Positions 1-8,465 of a stretch of 64,000 nucleotides of DNA are shown here, piece after piece. A model generated the notes under the pieces. It had not been told where the DNA came from, made no database searches, and saw only the letters and a program-made list of their open reading frames with translations. Position 1 is the first letter of the stretch; each line of letters starts with the position of its first letter. Source of the DNA: Phytopseudomonas straminea (GTDB lineage Bacteria; Pseudomonadota; Gammaproteobacteria; Pseudomonadales; Pseudomonadaceae); contig NZ_FOMO01000003.1 in the NCBI RefSeq assembly GCF_900112645.1, forward strand, positions 496,001 to 560,000. The letters run 5' to 3'. Position numbers and translations under genes: made by a program.

Positions 1-1
1 C

Positions 2-118
2 GAGCCTGGGTTAATGGAGCGCTATGCGCTGATCATCCCTGTTCTGCGCCGCATGGATACGGGCGCCGAGCTCCATTGGCCGTTCGAGGCGTCGCAGGTC
101 GCCGCGTTTCTGCAGTGA
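2..118 (+). CDS. C-terminal fragment of an unidentified protein
   Basis: An open frame enters from the left edge and ends at a TGA at 116-118. About 38 residues remain, finishing with the motif FEASQVAAFLQ. I do not recognise the family, and the start lies outside the window. The 79-base gap to the following chemotaxis gene on the same strand gives no functional clue. The fragment could be spurious, but its codon use is typical of the region. Confidence 0.4.
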   Translation, partial: EPGLMERYALIIPVLRRMDTGAELHWPFEASQVAAFLQ

Positions 119-197
119 CAACTGCCATCTAGAGCAACGAGCCCGGCGCTTTACAGTCAGGCCACTTTTTAAAGTTTTTGCATGGGGAATCACGGGT

Positions 198-1085
198 ATG
201 AACATGGTGCTCGGCGACGCGCTGTCGCTGCTGCTGTTTCGTCTGCACAATGGCCGCCTGTTGGGCATCAACCTGCTCAAGGTCAACGAGATCATTCCCT
301 GTCCAGCATTGACTAAGATGCCCAGCCGTCATCCCCATGTACGCGGCGTCGCTACACTGCGTGGCTCGGCGCTGACGGTTATCGACCTGGCTCGTGCGAT
401 TGGCGAGCGCGGTGGCAGCGATGATGGTGATGGTTGCCTGATCGTCACCGAGTTGAGCCGCTCGCGGCAGGGCCTGCACGTGCACAGCGTCGAACGCATC
501 GTGCAGTGTTCGACGCGCGATGTGCGTCCGCCCCCCTCGGGGGCCGGTTCTCGCGCCTTTATTACTGGGGTGACGCAGATTGACGGCTCAATCGTGCAGA
601 TTCTCGACATTGAGAAGGTGCTACATGAAATCGCCCCGGCGCCGCTGGAAGAGGTTAGTGAGGAATTGCTCACCCCAGCCGAGCGACAGCTTTTGCAGGG
701 GCGCCGCGTGCTGGTCGTCGATGACTCTCAGGTGGCCATTCAGCAGACCCTGATGACCCTGCGCAAGCTGGATCTCGATTGCGAGGCCGTACGCAGCGCG
801 GCCAGTGCCCTCGACGTGCTCAGGAGCGCCCGCGAGGAGGGGCGACCCGTCGAGGTACTGGTCTCGGATATCGAAATGCCGGAAATGGATGGCTATGCCC
901 TGGTTCAGCAAATCCGTAAGGACAGCCAGCTGGCCGATACCTACGTATTGCTGCACACCTCACTGGATAGCACCATGAACACAGAGAAGGCTCGCTCGGT
1001 AGGCGCCAACGACGTACTGACCAAATTCTCCAGTGTCGACCTCAGCCAGGCGCTGCTGCGCGCCTTTCAGCGCCTGAATGGCTGA
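198..1085 (+). CDS. cheV: CheV-type chemotaxis coupling protein (CheW-like domain + receiver)
   Basis: The protein is 295 residues, the usual CheV size. An N-terminal CheW-like domain (about residues 10-150) should dock to chemoreceptors and CheA. A C-terminal receiver domain (about 168-293) follows. The receiver shows the acidic pair in VLVVDDS, a phosphoacceptor Asp at about 224 (SDIEMPEMDG) and the conserved Lys near 276. CheV is known to couple receptors to CheA and to act as a phosphate sink for adaptation. The ATG at 198 follows a GGGGA-like ribosome site; a second ATG two codons later is also possible. No FliA or sigma54 site was recognised directly upstream. It lies far from the flagellar genes at the other end of the window. 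Confidence 0.9.
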   Translation: MNMVLGDALSLLLFRLHNGRLLGINLLKVNEIIPCPALTKMPSRHPHVRGVATLRGSALTVIDLARAIGERGGSDDGDGCLIVTELSRSRQGLHVHSVERIVQCSTRDVRPPPSGAGSRAFITGVTQIDGSIVQILDIEKVLHEIAPAPLEEVSEELLTPAERQLLQGRRVLVVDDSQVAIQQTLMTLRKLDLDCEAVRSAASALDVLRSAREEGRPVEVLVSDIEMPEMDGYALVQQIRKDSQLADTYVLLHTSLDSTMNTEKARSVGANDVLTKFSSVDLSQALLRAFQRLNG

Positions 1086-1087
1086 CG

Positions 1088-1582
1088 TTATTCGACGCGC
1101 TGCTCACCGGTGAACTGCAGGGTGATCTTGCAGCGCCGGCAGAAGTAGCGGCGCCCCTTGGACACCAGCGCGTGGCGCTGGGCGGAGAACGGAAACTCGC
1201 CTTGCGGGCACTGGCAACGGTAGATGAAGCGGCTGACCTGACGGCGCTTCACTTCATAGGTGTGGCAGCGGTGCGGCGGCAGTTCATAGACGCCGCGCAT
1301 GATCAGCTGCCACTCCTCGCCGTGGGGCTGGATGCTCAGGCCGAACAATTGGTGGGCGATCAAGTGGGCCACTTCATGGGCGACGGTCTGGCGCAGGAAG
1401 TCTTCCTGATTCTCGCGATACAGCTGCGGGTTGAAGCGCAGCTTGTTTTCGGTGAGATGCGCCACGCCAGCTTTTTGCCCGCGTAGCTTGAAGCTCACCT
1501 GCGGGCGGGCGAAGCGCCGCTTGAAGAAGGTTTCCGCCTGCTGGTAGCAGGCTTCGACGCGGGTGTGGATCTGATCGGGCAT
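1088..1582 (-). CDS. SprT-family zinc metalloprotease
   Basis: This 164-residue protein has the zinc-protease helix HEVAH at residues 69-73. A C-terminal zinc-ribbon-like region follows, with a CQC pair and a CRRC pair. This arrangement is that of bacterial SprT-like proteins, related to the protease domain of eukaryotic Spartan, which cuts DNA-protein crosslinks; the bacterial role is little known. It converges with cheV (2 bases between stop codons). It lies in tandem downstream of the DnaJ-related gene on the minus strand, with which it may be co-transcribed. The start ATG at 1582 gives a family-length protein. Confidence 0.88.
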   Translation of the reverse strand: MPDQIHTRVEACYQQAETFFKRRFARPQVSFKLRGQKAGVAHLTENKLRFNPQLYRENQEDFLRQTVAHEVAHLIAHQLFGLSIQPHGEEWQLIMRGVYELPPHRCHTYEVKRRQVSRFIYRCQCPQGEFPFSAQRHALVSKGRRYFCRRCKITLQFTGEQRVE

Positions 1583-1664
1583 GGCGGCTTCAGGGGCGGG
1601 TAACTGGCGTCGATTATGCCGCAGATCGCCGCCCGCTGCAGTGCCATGAGCCGAGCGGTAAGGC

Positions 1665-2243
1665 TCAGCGGTAGTAGCGCTGCAGTGTTTCCATGGCGCT
1701 GTTGATGCGCTGCAGGCGCTGCGTGCAACCGCCTCGGTCCGGGTGATGAAGGCTCACCAACTGCCGGTAGCGCTGGCGGATGACGCTCAGGTCGAGCTCG
1801 CCAGCCTGCTCGTCGAACTCCAGCGCCGCCAGCGCCTGTTGCCGATCTTCGGCGCCGTGCAGGCGCACCCAGAAGGCGCCGAGCATCTGCTCGACATCCT
1901 CGGCGCCGGTGTCGCGCAAATGGGTGAGGTCGAGGTAGTACTCGCGCAGCGGTTCCTGCTCGCTCAAGGCACTCTCTGCGGCCTGATAGGGCAGCAGGCG
2001 GATGCACAGCGGGCTGATCTGCAATGACGCGCGGCCTTCGGCATGTAGCTCGTCGCGCAGCCGGTACAGCGTGTGGAAGAGCAGAAAGTGGCTGCGAAAC
2101 AGCTCCAAGGTGTCGCTGGGCAGGCGCTCGTCACGACCCTGCCAGCGGCTCAGTCGCAGCATCAGCTCGTACTCGGAGAGGCCTTCGGGTGCGGCCTCCA
2201 GCAAATCGAGCAACCGGCAGCCGGGTAAGGTTTCCTGGTTCAT
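1665..2243 (-). CDS. DnaJ-related co-chaperone-like protein
   Basis: The protein is 192 residues. The C-terminal part holds a J-domain core with the HPD tripeptide at 167-169 (LHHPDRGG), the signature that stimulates Hsp70 (DnaK) ATPase. The N-terminal 130 residues match the helical region seen in gammaproteobacterial DnaJ-related proteins. The J-domain is at the C-terminus and there is no Gly/Phe or zinc-finger region, so this is not DnaJ itself. It is probably a specialised DnaK partner. Its gene is divergent from ttcA, with a 142-base shared upstream region, and lies upstream of the sprT-like gene on the same strand. Confidence 0.8.
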   Translation of the reverse strand: MNQETLPGCRLLDLLEAAPEGLSEYELMLRLSRWQGRDERLPSDTLELFRSHFLLFHTLYRLRDELHAEGRASLQISPLCIRLLPYQAAESALSEQEPLREYYLDLTHLRDTGAEDVEQMLGAFWVRLHGAEDRQQALAALEFDEQAGELDLSVIRQRYRQLVSLHHPDRGGCTQRLQRINSAMETLQRYYR

Positions 2244-2385
2244 CGGCTTTCCTTGGTCGATGAGAAGGTGCGTTGCTGGCCGGTTTCGCCGGCAGGCCGA
2301 CGGTTAGCCGTTTTGTAGCTGGGGTGCGCCTCGTTTTCTGGGTAAAATGCGCGGCTTCAGTACTTATAGCGGATTCTTGCGCGCC

Positions 2386-3210
2386 ATGGGCACCCTCTCG
2401 GTCAATCAGAACAAGCTGCAAAAACGCCTGCGTCGTCAGGCCGGCGAGGCCATCGCCGACTTCAACATGATCGAGGAGGGCGACAAGGTCATGGTCTGTC
2501 TGTCCGGTGGCAAGGACAGCTATACCATGCTCGACATCCTGCTTTACCTGCAGAAGGTCGCTCCGATCAACTTCGAGATCGTCGCCGTGAACATGGACCA
2601 GAAGCAGCCGGGCTTCCCCGAGCACGTGCTGCCGGCGTATCTGGAGTCCATCGGCGTGGCGTACCACATCGTCGAGAAGGACACCTATTCGGTGGTCAAG
2701 GAGAAGATCCCGGAAGGCAAGACCACCTGCTCTCTATGCTCGCGTTTGCGCCGTGGCACCTTGTATACCTTCGCCGATGAGATCGGTGCGACCAAGATGG
2801 CCCTGGGGCACCACCGCGACGACATCCTCGAGACCTTCTTTCTGAACATGTTCTACGGCGGCACGCTCAAGGCCATGCCGCCCAAGCTGCGTGCCGACGA
2901 TGGCCGCAACGTGGTGATTCGCCCGCTGGCTTACTGCAGCGAGGCCGACATCGAGGCGTACAGCATGCTCAAGGAGTTCCCGATAATCCCATGTAACCTG
3001 TGCGGTTCTCAGGAGAACCTGCAGCGCCAGGTGGTCAAGGACATGTTGCAGGAGTGGGAGCGCAAGTCGCCGGGGCGTACCGAGATCATGTTCCGCGCCC
3101 TGCAGAACGTGGTGCCTTCGCAGCTGGCCGACCGCAACCTGTTCGATTTCGCCAGTTTGAAGATCGACGAGCAGGCCACGCCGCGCTTTCTGAACGTGAT
3201 GAACCTGTAA
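2386..3210 (+). CDS. ttcA: tRNA 2-thiocytidine(32) synthetase TtcA
   Basis: TtcA puts sulfur on C32 of certain tRNAs, using ATP and an iron-sulfur cluster. The 274-residue protein shows the PP-loop SGGKDS at 40-45. It also has the two cluster-binding CxxC pairs, Cys115/Cys118 (CSLC) and Cys203/Cys206 (CNLC). I chose the ATG at 2386 ([10 protein letters not shown]), the conserved family N-terminus, over an in-frame ATG at 2347 that would add 13 atypical residues. It is followed after 22 bases by a DNA glycosylase and then a sirtuin gene on the same strand, possibly one transcript. Confidence 0.95.
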   Translation: MGTLSVNQNKLQKRLRRQAGEAIADFNMIEEGDKVMVCLSGGKDSYTMLDILLYLQKVAPINFEIVAVNMDQKQPGFPEHVLPAYLESIGVAYHIVEKDTYSVVKEKIPEGKTTCSLCSRLRRGTLYTFADEIGATKMALGHHRDDILETFFLNMFYGGTLKAMPPKLRADDGRNVVIRPLAYCSEADIEAYSMLKEFPIIPCNLCGSQENLQRQVVKDMLQEWERKSPGRTEIMFRALQNVVPSQLADRNLFDFASLKIDEQATPRFLNVMNL

Positions 3211-3232
3211 TTTCGAGAGCTGACCCCAATCG

Positions 3233-3952
3233 ATGCAAGACTACCGATGGCTGCATGAATACTGCGTTAACCGCTTCGGCTCGCTCGAGGCACTCGAGGC
3301 GCGCCTGCCGCAGCCGGTTTCGGACAAAAAGCTGCGTGCGCTGGGCAATGATCGTTACCTGTCGATAATGAGCCTGCGCATCTTCCGCGCTGGCCTCAAG
3401 CACAGCCTGGTCGACGCCAAATGGCCGGCCTTCGAGGAAGTGTTCTTCGGCTTCGATCCGGAAAAGGTCGTGCTGATGGGGGGCGAGCGCCTGGAGCGGC
3501 TGATGCAGGATGCGCGGCTGATTCGCCACCTGGGCAAGCTCAAGAGCGTGCCGCGCAATGCGCAGTTCATCCTCGACGTCGAACGTGGTGCGCTGAGCGG
3601 GCCTGTTGCTGCCGTGAGGGCCGATACGCCGAAGCCAGGTTTCGCCTTTGGCGGGTTGATCGCCGATTGGCCGGTGACCGATATCGTCGGTCTCTGGCAC
3701 TGGCTGGCCAAGCAGGGCAGCCAGTTGGGCGGGCTTTCCGCACCGCGTTTCCTGCGCATGGTCGGCAAGGATACTTTCATCCCCAGCGATGACATGGTCG
3801 CCGCCCTCAAGGCCCAGAAGATCATCGACAAGTCGCCCAATAGCCAGCGCGACCGGGCGGCGGTGCAGGCCGCCTTCAATCAGTGGCATGCAGAAAGCGG
3901 CAGGCCGATGTGTCAGCTGTCGGTGATGCTGGCGCACACGGTCAATCATTGA
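3233..3952 (+). CDS. DNA-3-methyladenine glycosylase I-like protein
   Basis: The 239-residue protein resembles the adenine-glycosylase (Tag-like) family. It is a helical protein with an N-terminal LRxxxNDRYLSxM region and a C-terminal half containing a KSPNSQRDRAAVQ stretch. Members of this Pseudomonas group are annotated as 3-methyladenine glycosylase I, removing alkylated adenine in base-excision repair. The N-terminus does not carry the zinc-binding Cys/Trp opening of E. coli Tag, so the precise substrate is uncertain. Its TGA overlaps the ATG of the downstream sirtuin gene (TGATG), suggesting translational coupling. Confidence 0.7.
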   Translation: MQDYRWLHEYCVNRFGSLEALEARLPQPVSDKKLRALGNDRYLSIMSLRIFRAGLKHSLVDAKWPAFEEVFFGFDPEKVVLMGGERLERLMQDARLIRHLGKLKSVPRNAQFILDVERGALSGPVAAVRADTPKPGFAFGGLIADWPVTDIVGLWHWLAKQGSQLGGLSAPRFLRMVGKDTFIPSDDMVAALKAQKIIDKSPNSQRDRAAVQAAFNQWHAESGRPMCQLSVMLAHTVNH

Positions 3953-4731
3953 TGGCGGCGCAATTGCAGCGCCTGGTGACGGCGTTCATCGACGCGCAGC
4001 GCATCCTGATCATCACCGGGGCGGGAATATCGGCCGATTCCGGCTTGCCGACCTACCGCGGCATCGGCGGCCTTTACAACGAACATACCGATGACGGTGT
4101 GCCGATCGAGGTGGCGATGTCCGGCGACATGCTGCGCCGCGATCCGGCGCTGTGCTGGAAGTACCTGGCGCAGCTTGGCAGTGCCTGCCTGGGCGCCCAG
4201 CCCAATGCCGCCCACCGGGCGATTGCCGAGCTGCAGACGCTCAAGCCGGGTTGCTGGGTGCTGACCCAGAACATCGACAGCTATCATCGCCTGGCCGGGA
4301 GCCCTGGGGATCGGCTGATCGAGATTCACGGTGAATTGGCGCCCCTGTATTGCCAGGTTTGCCGGGAAGCCGACGAGCGGTTGGGCGAGCATCTGCAGCA
4401 GCCCCTGCCGCCACGGTGCGTGGCTTGCGGCGGGGTGTTGCGGCCCCCCGTGGTGTTGTTTGGCGAGCGACTGCCGCCGCTGGCCGTGGAGCGTCTATAT
4501 GGGCAATTGCGGGAGGGTTTCGACCTGGTGATCAGTGTCGGAACCAGCGCCAGCTTTCCTTATATAGCCGAGCCGTTGCGGCAGGCGCGCCGTTCGGGCA
4601 AGGTCACGGTCGAGGTTAATTTGTCGCACACGGAAGTCAGTGCACTGGTTGACTTCAGGCTGGAAGAACGGGCCTTAGATGTTTTTCCGGAACTACTGGG
4701 TCACATTGCTGATCATAAAATTTGCAAATGA
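3952..4731 (+). CDS. SIR2-family NAD-dependent protein deacylase
   Basis: Sirtuins remove acyl groups from protein lysines using NAD. In this 259-residue protein I see the NAD loop GAGISADSGLPTYRG (about 23-37), TQNID at 105-109, the catalytic His in the IHGE motif at about 126, two zinc CxxC pairs (134/137 and 156/159), and the substrate-side RPPVVLFGE. The start at 3952 was chosen because it overlaps the preceding stop (TGATG) and directly precedes the Rossmann fold. The longer reading from 3883 adds unrelated residues. Whether it prefers acetyl or longer acyl groups cannot be told from the sequence. Confidence 0.9.
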   Translation: MAAQLQRLVTAFIDAQRILIITGAGISADSGLPTYRGIGGLYNEHTDDGVPIEVAMSGDMLRRDPALCWKYLAQLGSACLGAQPNAAHRAIAELQTLKPGCWVLTQNIDSYHRLAGSPGDRLIEIHGELAPLYCQVCREADERLGEHLQQPLPPRCVACGGVLRPPVVLFGERLPPLAVERLYGQLREGFDLVISVGTSASFPYIAEPLRQARRSGKVTVEVNLSHTEVSALVDFRLEERALDVFPELLGHIADHKICK

Positions 4732-4779
4732 TCCCGTTCGCGGGCATAGTCGCGGCTGATCAATTTCCATGCCACGGTC

Positions 4780-5421
4780 GTGCCCATGCGCAAACGCTTC
4801 GCACCCCTCGTGCCTCTCGCACTCACAATGGTTCTCGCCGCCTGCGCTAACCATGCAACGCAATCTCAAATCGACACGCCTCAGGCCCAGGCTTCATTGC
4901 CTGCCAGACCAGTGGTAGTTGCGCCGGCCGTCGAACAAAATGACTCCGGCGAAGACGATGTCGTTGCCGATTTCTCCAATGGTGCGCCTTACGAGTTGCC
5001 GCAACTGGCGGACAGTGTTCTGGAAAAGGGCATATCCCTGATCGGCACACGTTACCGTTTCGGCGGCACGTCGGTGAAAACTGGTTTCGATTGCAGCGGT
5101 TTCATCGGCTACCTGTTCCGCGAGGAGCTGGGTATGGAGCTGCCGCGCTCGACTCGCGAGATGATCAAAATCGATGCGCCACTGGTCGACCGCAAGGCGC
5201 TCAAGCCGGGTGATCTGGTGTTCTTCAGTACCGCCGGGCGTGGCCGCGTCAGCCATGCTGGCATCTACCTGGGTGATGATCAGTTCATCCATTCCTCCAG
5301 CCGCCGTAGCGGTGGCGTGCGCATCGACAGCCTGGATGACGGCTACTGGAAGCGTACGTTCATCGAAGCCAAGCGCGTTCTGGCGCTGGCGCCGACCGAG
5401 AATCTGGCCTCCCAGCATTGA
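4780..5421 (+). CDS. NlpC/P60 family lipoprotein (cell-wall endopeptidase)
   Basis: This 213-residue protein begins with a lipoprotein signal ending at a lipobox, LAAC (Cys22). A 60-residue low-complexity linker leads to a C-terminal NlpC/P60 domain. The catalytic Cys105 lies in FDCSGF, the His159 in SHAGIYLG and the third-position His171 in FIHSSS. Such enzymes cut peptidoglycan stem peptides between D-Glu and the diamino acid. It should sit in the outer membrane facing the wall. A second, shorter NlpC/P60 lipoprotein follows 135 bases downstream, so the pair looks like a tandem duplication. ATG at 4780 or 4786 (MRKRF) are both possible starts. Confidence 0.88.
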   Translation: MPMRKRFAPLVPLALTMVLAACANHATQSQIDTPQAQASLPARPVVVAPAVEQNDSGEDDVVADFSNGAPYELPQLADSVLEKGISLIGTRYRFGGTSVKTGFDCSGFIGYLFREELGMELPRSTREMIKIDAPLVDRKALKPGDLVFFSTAGRGRVSHAGIYLGDDQFIHSSSRRSGGVRIDSLDDGYWKRTFIEAKRVLALAPTENLASQH

Positions 5422-5556
5422 TCGATCGTCGCCCGATCAGGTCGGTCGAGCAACAATTTGAATGTTTTCAAGCGAATGCAGTGCAAAGCTAAAGCTTGCA
5501 CTGCAGTTGCGAACGCGGCAGAGTAGGGCGCATTCAGGCTCCAGGATCGTCCGTCC

Positions 5557-6084
5557 ATGACTGCCACCATCCGCATCGCCTTCCTCCTGCTTGCAGCACT
5601 GCTCAGTGCCTGTTCCAGTCGAGCACCCGCACCCACCCCGCAACCCGTTGTCGTCATGCCTGCGCCTGGTGCCTACCAGGGGGGCGCGGACGATGTGCTG
5701 TTTCGCGCTCTGGGGCTTGTGGGCACTCCATACCGCTACGGCGGCAACACGCCTGATGGCGGTTTCGATTGCAGCGGCCTGATCGGCTATGTGTACCGCG
5801 ATGCAGCAGGCATCAAGCTGCCACGCTCAACCCGCGAGCTGATCAGCATGCGTGCTCCGACCATCGGCCGCGATTCCCTGCGTAGTGGTGACCTGGTGTT
5901 CTTCGCTACCAACGGTGGCCGGCAGGTCAGCCATGCCGGTATCTACGTCGGTGAGGGCCGCTTCGTGCATGCGCCGTCCTCGGGCGGCACCGTACGCCTG
6001 GACAGTCTAGGCAACAGTTATTGGCAGCGTACCTATATCGAGGCCAAGCGCGTTTTTCCGGTGGAGCTCGCCAGTCATCCCTGA
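5557..6084 (+). CDS. NlpC/P60 family lipoprotein, second copy
   Basis: The 175-residue protein has a lipobox LSAC (Cys19), a short Pro-rich linker and an NlpC/P60 domain. Catalytic Cys72 lies in FDCSGL, with His126 in SHAGIYVG and His138 in FVHAPS. The catalytic domain closely follows that of the preceding gene (shared LPRSTRE, GDLVFF and YIEAKRVF/FIEAKRVL segments), while the linkers differ. I infer an old tandem duplication with divergence of the tether. It lies directly upstream of the cobalamin promoter and riboswitch, and nothing suggests that it belongs to that regulon. Confidence 0.88.
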   Translation: MTATIRIAFLLLAALLSACSSRAPAPTPQPVVVMPAPGAYQGGADDVLFRALGLVGTPYRYGGNTPDGGFDCSGLIGYVYRDAAGIKLPRSTRELISMRAPTIGRDSLRSGDLVFFATNGGRQVSHAGIYVGEGRFVHAPSSGGTVRLDSLGNSYWQRTYIEAKRVFPVELASHP

Positions 6085-6126
6085 GGCGTCGTCGCCCAGA
6101 GCAGCGCGCTATGGCCGACTCTCCGA

Positions 6127-6155
6127 TTGACGCTTATGCCGTCAGTCCTTACCCT
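6127..6155 (+). promoter_or_regulatory. Candidate sigma70 promoter of the cobalamin operon
   Basis: TTGACG at 6127-6132 and TACCCT at 6150-6155 are separated by 17 bases. The -35 matches the consensus well and the -10 only partly. Transcription would begin near 6162, just where the riboswitch fold starts. Confidence 0.5.
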
Positions 6156-6157
6156 TT

Positions 6158-6368
6158 GCGACCTGCTTCAGGTGTCCCTGGTCTCGGCCAGGGGTGAAAC
6201 TGGGAAGTCGGTGCGCTGCCGCCAAACGAGCAATGCCGACGCTGCCCCCGCAACGGTAAACGAGCCCAACCATGCTTCTGGCCACTGTATCTTCGATGCG
6301 GGAAGGCGGCGTGGTTCGTCGTGTTCCCTGAACGCCGCACTCGTGAGCCCGGAGACCGGCCTGTCGCT
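6158..6368 (+). promoter_or_regulatory. Cobalamin (adenosylcobalamin) riboswitch
   Basis: The leader carries the diagnostic conserved blocks in order: GTGAAACTGGGAAGTCGGTG (6194-6213), the B12 box GCTGCCCCCGCAACGGTAA (6241-6259) and AGCCCGGAGACCGGCC (6346-6361). GCGAC near 6159 can pair with GTCGC near 6364 to close the P1 helix. It sits 140 bases ahead of cobO, the first gene of the cobalamin operon. It is expected to shut expression when the coenzyme is abundant, by attenuation or by hiding the ribosome site; a T-rich stretch follows at 6367-6376. Fold boundaries are approximate. Confidence 0.95.
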
Positions 6369-6507
6369 TTTTCCTTAGGTTGCGCGGTGGGCGCGGCCGG
6401 TGCGCGGCCCCAGGGCCAGCCCCTGCCTGCTCCTGCGTGATCGTTTTTATCGTCGGGCACCGATACGTGCTCGAAGCGCGCGAGCTTGCTGGCGCCGAGG
6501 AGATCCC

Positions 6508-7143
6508 ATGAGCGAATCGACCCCATCCCCCAGCCGCGAATCGGCCGAGCGCGACGCGCGCCACAACGCCCGCATGGCGCGCAAGAAAGCGCTGATGGAC
6601 GAAAAGATCGCCCAGGCCCAGGAAGAATACGGCTTGCTGCTGGTGCACAGCGGTAACGGCAAGGGCAAGAGCAGTTCGGCTTTCGGCATGGTTGCCCGCG
6701 CGCTCGGCCATGGCCTGAAGGTGGGCGTGGTGCAGTTCATCAAGGGCGGCATGGCCACGGGCGAAGAACACTTCTTCCGGCGTTTTCCCGATGAAGTCAG
6801 CTACCACGTGATGGGCGAGGGCTACACCTGGGATACCCAGGATCGCCAGCGTGATATCGAGAAGGCACGCCTGGCCTGGGATGTTGCCAGGCAGCTGCTG
6901 AACGATCCGCAGATCGCCTTGGTGGTGCTGGACGAACTGAACATCGCCCTCAAGCACGGCTACCTGGACGTGGACGTGGTGCTGCGCGATATTGAATCGC
7001 GCCCGGAGCTGCAGCACGTCGTGGTGACCGGTCGGGGCGCACCGCCGGCCCTGCTCGAAGCGGCCGATACGGTGACCGAAATGACTCTGGTCAAACATGC
7101 CTTCAAGGCCGGTGTGAAGGCGCAGAAGGGCGTGGAATTTTGA
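6508..7143 (+). CDS. cobO: Cob(I)yrinic acid a,c-diamide adenosyltransferase
   Basis: CobO transfers the adenosyl group of ATP to the cobalt of the corrin ring. The 211-residue protein has the modified P-loop GNGKGKSSS (about 50-57), the family signature near the N-terminus, and a VVLDELN segment in the second half. The ATG at 6508 follows a GAGGAGA ribosome site and matches the family start (MSES...). The longer frame from 6400 would read out of the riboswitch and is rejected. It is the first gene of the operon, and its TGA overlaps the next start codon. Confidence 0.95.
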   Translation: MSESTPSPSRESAERDARHNARMARKKALMDEKIAQAQEEYGLLLVHSGNGKGKSSSAFGMVARALGHGLKVGVVQFIKGGMATGEEHFFRRFPDEVSYHVMGEGYTWDTQDRQRDIEKARLAWDVARQLLNDPQIALVVLDELNIALKHGYLDVDVVLRDIESRPELQHVVVTGRGAPPALLEAADTVTEMTLVKHAFKAGVKAQKGVEF

Positions 7144-8465
7144 GCACGATAGACGCGCTTTCCGCCGAGCCTGGGGCGCCACGGCAGTGCCCGGCCCTGG
7201 TGATCGCCGCGCCCGCCTCGGGGCAGGGCAAGACCACCGTCACCGCTGCCCTGGCGCGCCTGCACACCCGAGAAGGCAAGCGGGTGCGGGTGTTCAAGTG
7301 CGGGCCGGACTTTCTCGATCCGATGATTCTTTCCCGCGCCAGCGGCAACCCGGTCTATCAGCTGGACCTGTGGATGGTCGGCGAGGCCGAGAGCCGTCGT
7401 CTTTTATGGGAAGCGGCGGGCGAAGCCGATCTGATTCTGATCGAGGGCGTGATGGGACTGTTCGACGGCTCGCCGTCGGCGGCTGACCTGGCGCGCCGTT
7501 TCGGTGTGCCGGTGCTCGGGGTGATCGATGGCTCGGCCATGGCCCAGACCTTCGGCGCCCTGGCGGTCGGCCTTGCCAGCTATCAACCTGACCTGCCGTT
7601 CTCCGGCGTTCTCGGCAATCGCGTCAATCCGGGTCGCCATAACGACCTGATCCGTGACAGCCTGCCGGCTTCGATTCGCTGGTATGGCTCGCTGCCACGC
7701 AGTGCGGCCATCGAGCTGCCCAGCCGGCACCTCGGCCTGGTGCAGGCTGGCGAACTCGCTGACCTCGATACGCGCCTGGATACCGCGGCCGACGCCCTGG
7801 AGCAGACGGCGACGATCACGCTGCCGCCGCCCGTGACCTTCGCCGCGCCCTCGATCGAACCGCTGGCGCCGCTGCTCGCTGGCGTACGCATCGGGGTGGC
7901 CTTTGATGCTTCCTTCGCGTTCATCTACCAGGCCAACCTCGACCTGCTCGAGCAGATGGGCGCAACGCTGACGTTCTTCAGTCCGCTGACCGACAAGGCA
8001 CTGCCTGACGTGGGCAGCCTCTACCTGCCGGGCGGTTACCCAGAGTTGCATCTGCAGGCGCTGGCCGCCAATCGGCCGATGATCGACGCGATCAAGGCGC
8101 ATCAGCAGGCCGGCAAACCGCTGCTCGCCGAGTGCGGCGGCATGCTGTATCTGCTCGAGTCGCTGAGCGATGTCGCTGGTGAGCGCGCGGAACTGGCCGG
8201 TCTGCTGACTGGCACTGCGCAGATGCAGAAGCGCCTGGTCGCCCTGGCCCTGCAGAGCGTCGAACTGCCCGAGGGCGTGCTGCGCGGGCACAGTTACCAT
8301 CACTCGCGCCTGGACTCTGCGCTGCAGCCGCTGGCCCGTGGGAGCTGCCCGAACGACAAGCCGGTCAGCGAGGCGGTGTTCCGACTCGAGCGCCTGACCG
8401 CGTCCTACATCCATTTCTACCTGCCTTCCAATCCGCCAGCCGCCGCGGCGTTGTTTCGTCCATGA
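7140..8465 (+). CDS. cobB: Cobyrinate a,c-diamide synthase
   Basis: CobB uses glutamine and ATP to amidate the a and c side chains of the corrin ring. The 441-residue protein has an N-terminal dethiobiotin-synthetase-like ATPase domain with P-loop PASGQGKTT (about 25-33). A C-terminal class I glutamine amidotransferase domain has its nucleophile Cys332 in AECGGML and its His in the GHSYHHS region. The start is a TTG at 7140 overlapping the cobO stop (TTGA), which implies coupling; no better ATG lies nearby. Confidence 0.93.
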   Translation: MSTIDALSAEPGAPRQCPALVIAAPASGQGKTTVTAALARLHTREGKRVRVFKCGPDFLDPMILSRASGNPVYQLDLWMVGEAESRRLLWEAAGEADLILIEGVMGLFDGSPSAADLARRFGVPVLGVIDGSAMAQTFGALAVGLASYQPDLPFSGVLGNRVNPGRHNDLIRDSLPASIRWYGSLPRSAAIELPSRHLGLVQAGELADLDTRLDTAADALEQTATITLPPPVTFAAPSIEPLAPLLAGVRIGVAFDASFAFIYQANLDLLEQMGATLTFFSPLTDKALPDVGSLYLPGGYPELHLQALAANRPMIDAIKAHQQAGKPLLAECGGMLYLLESLSDVAGERAELAGLLTGTAQMQKRLVALALQSVELPEGVLRGHSYHHSRLDSALQPLARGSCPNDKPVSEAVFRLERLTASYIHFYLPSNPPAAAALFRP

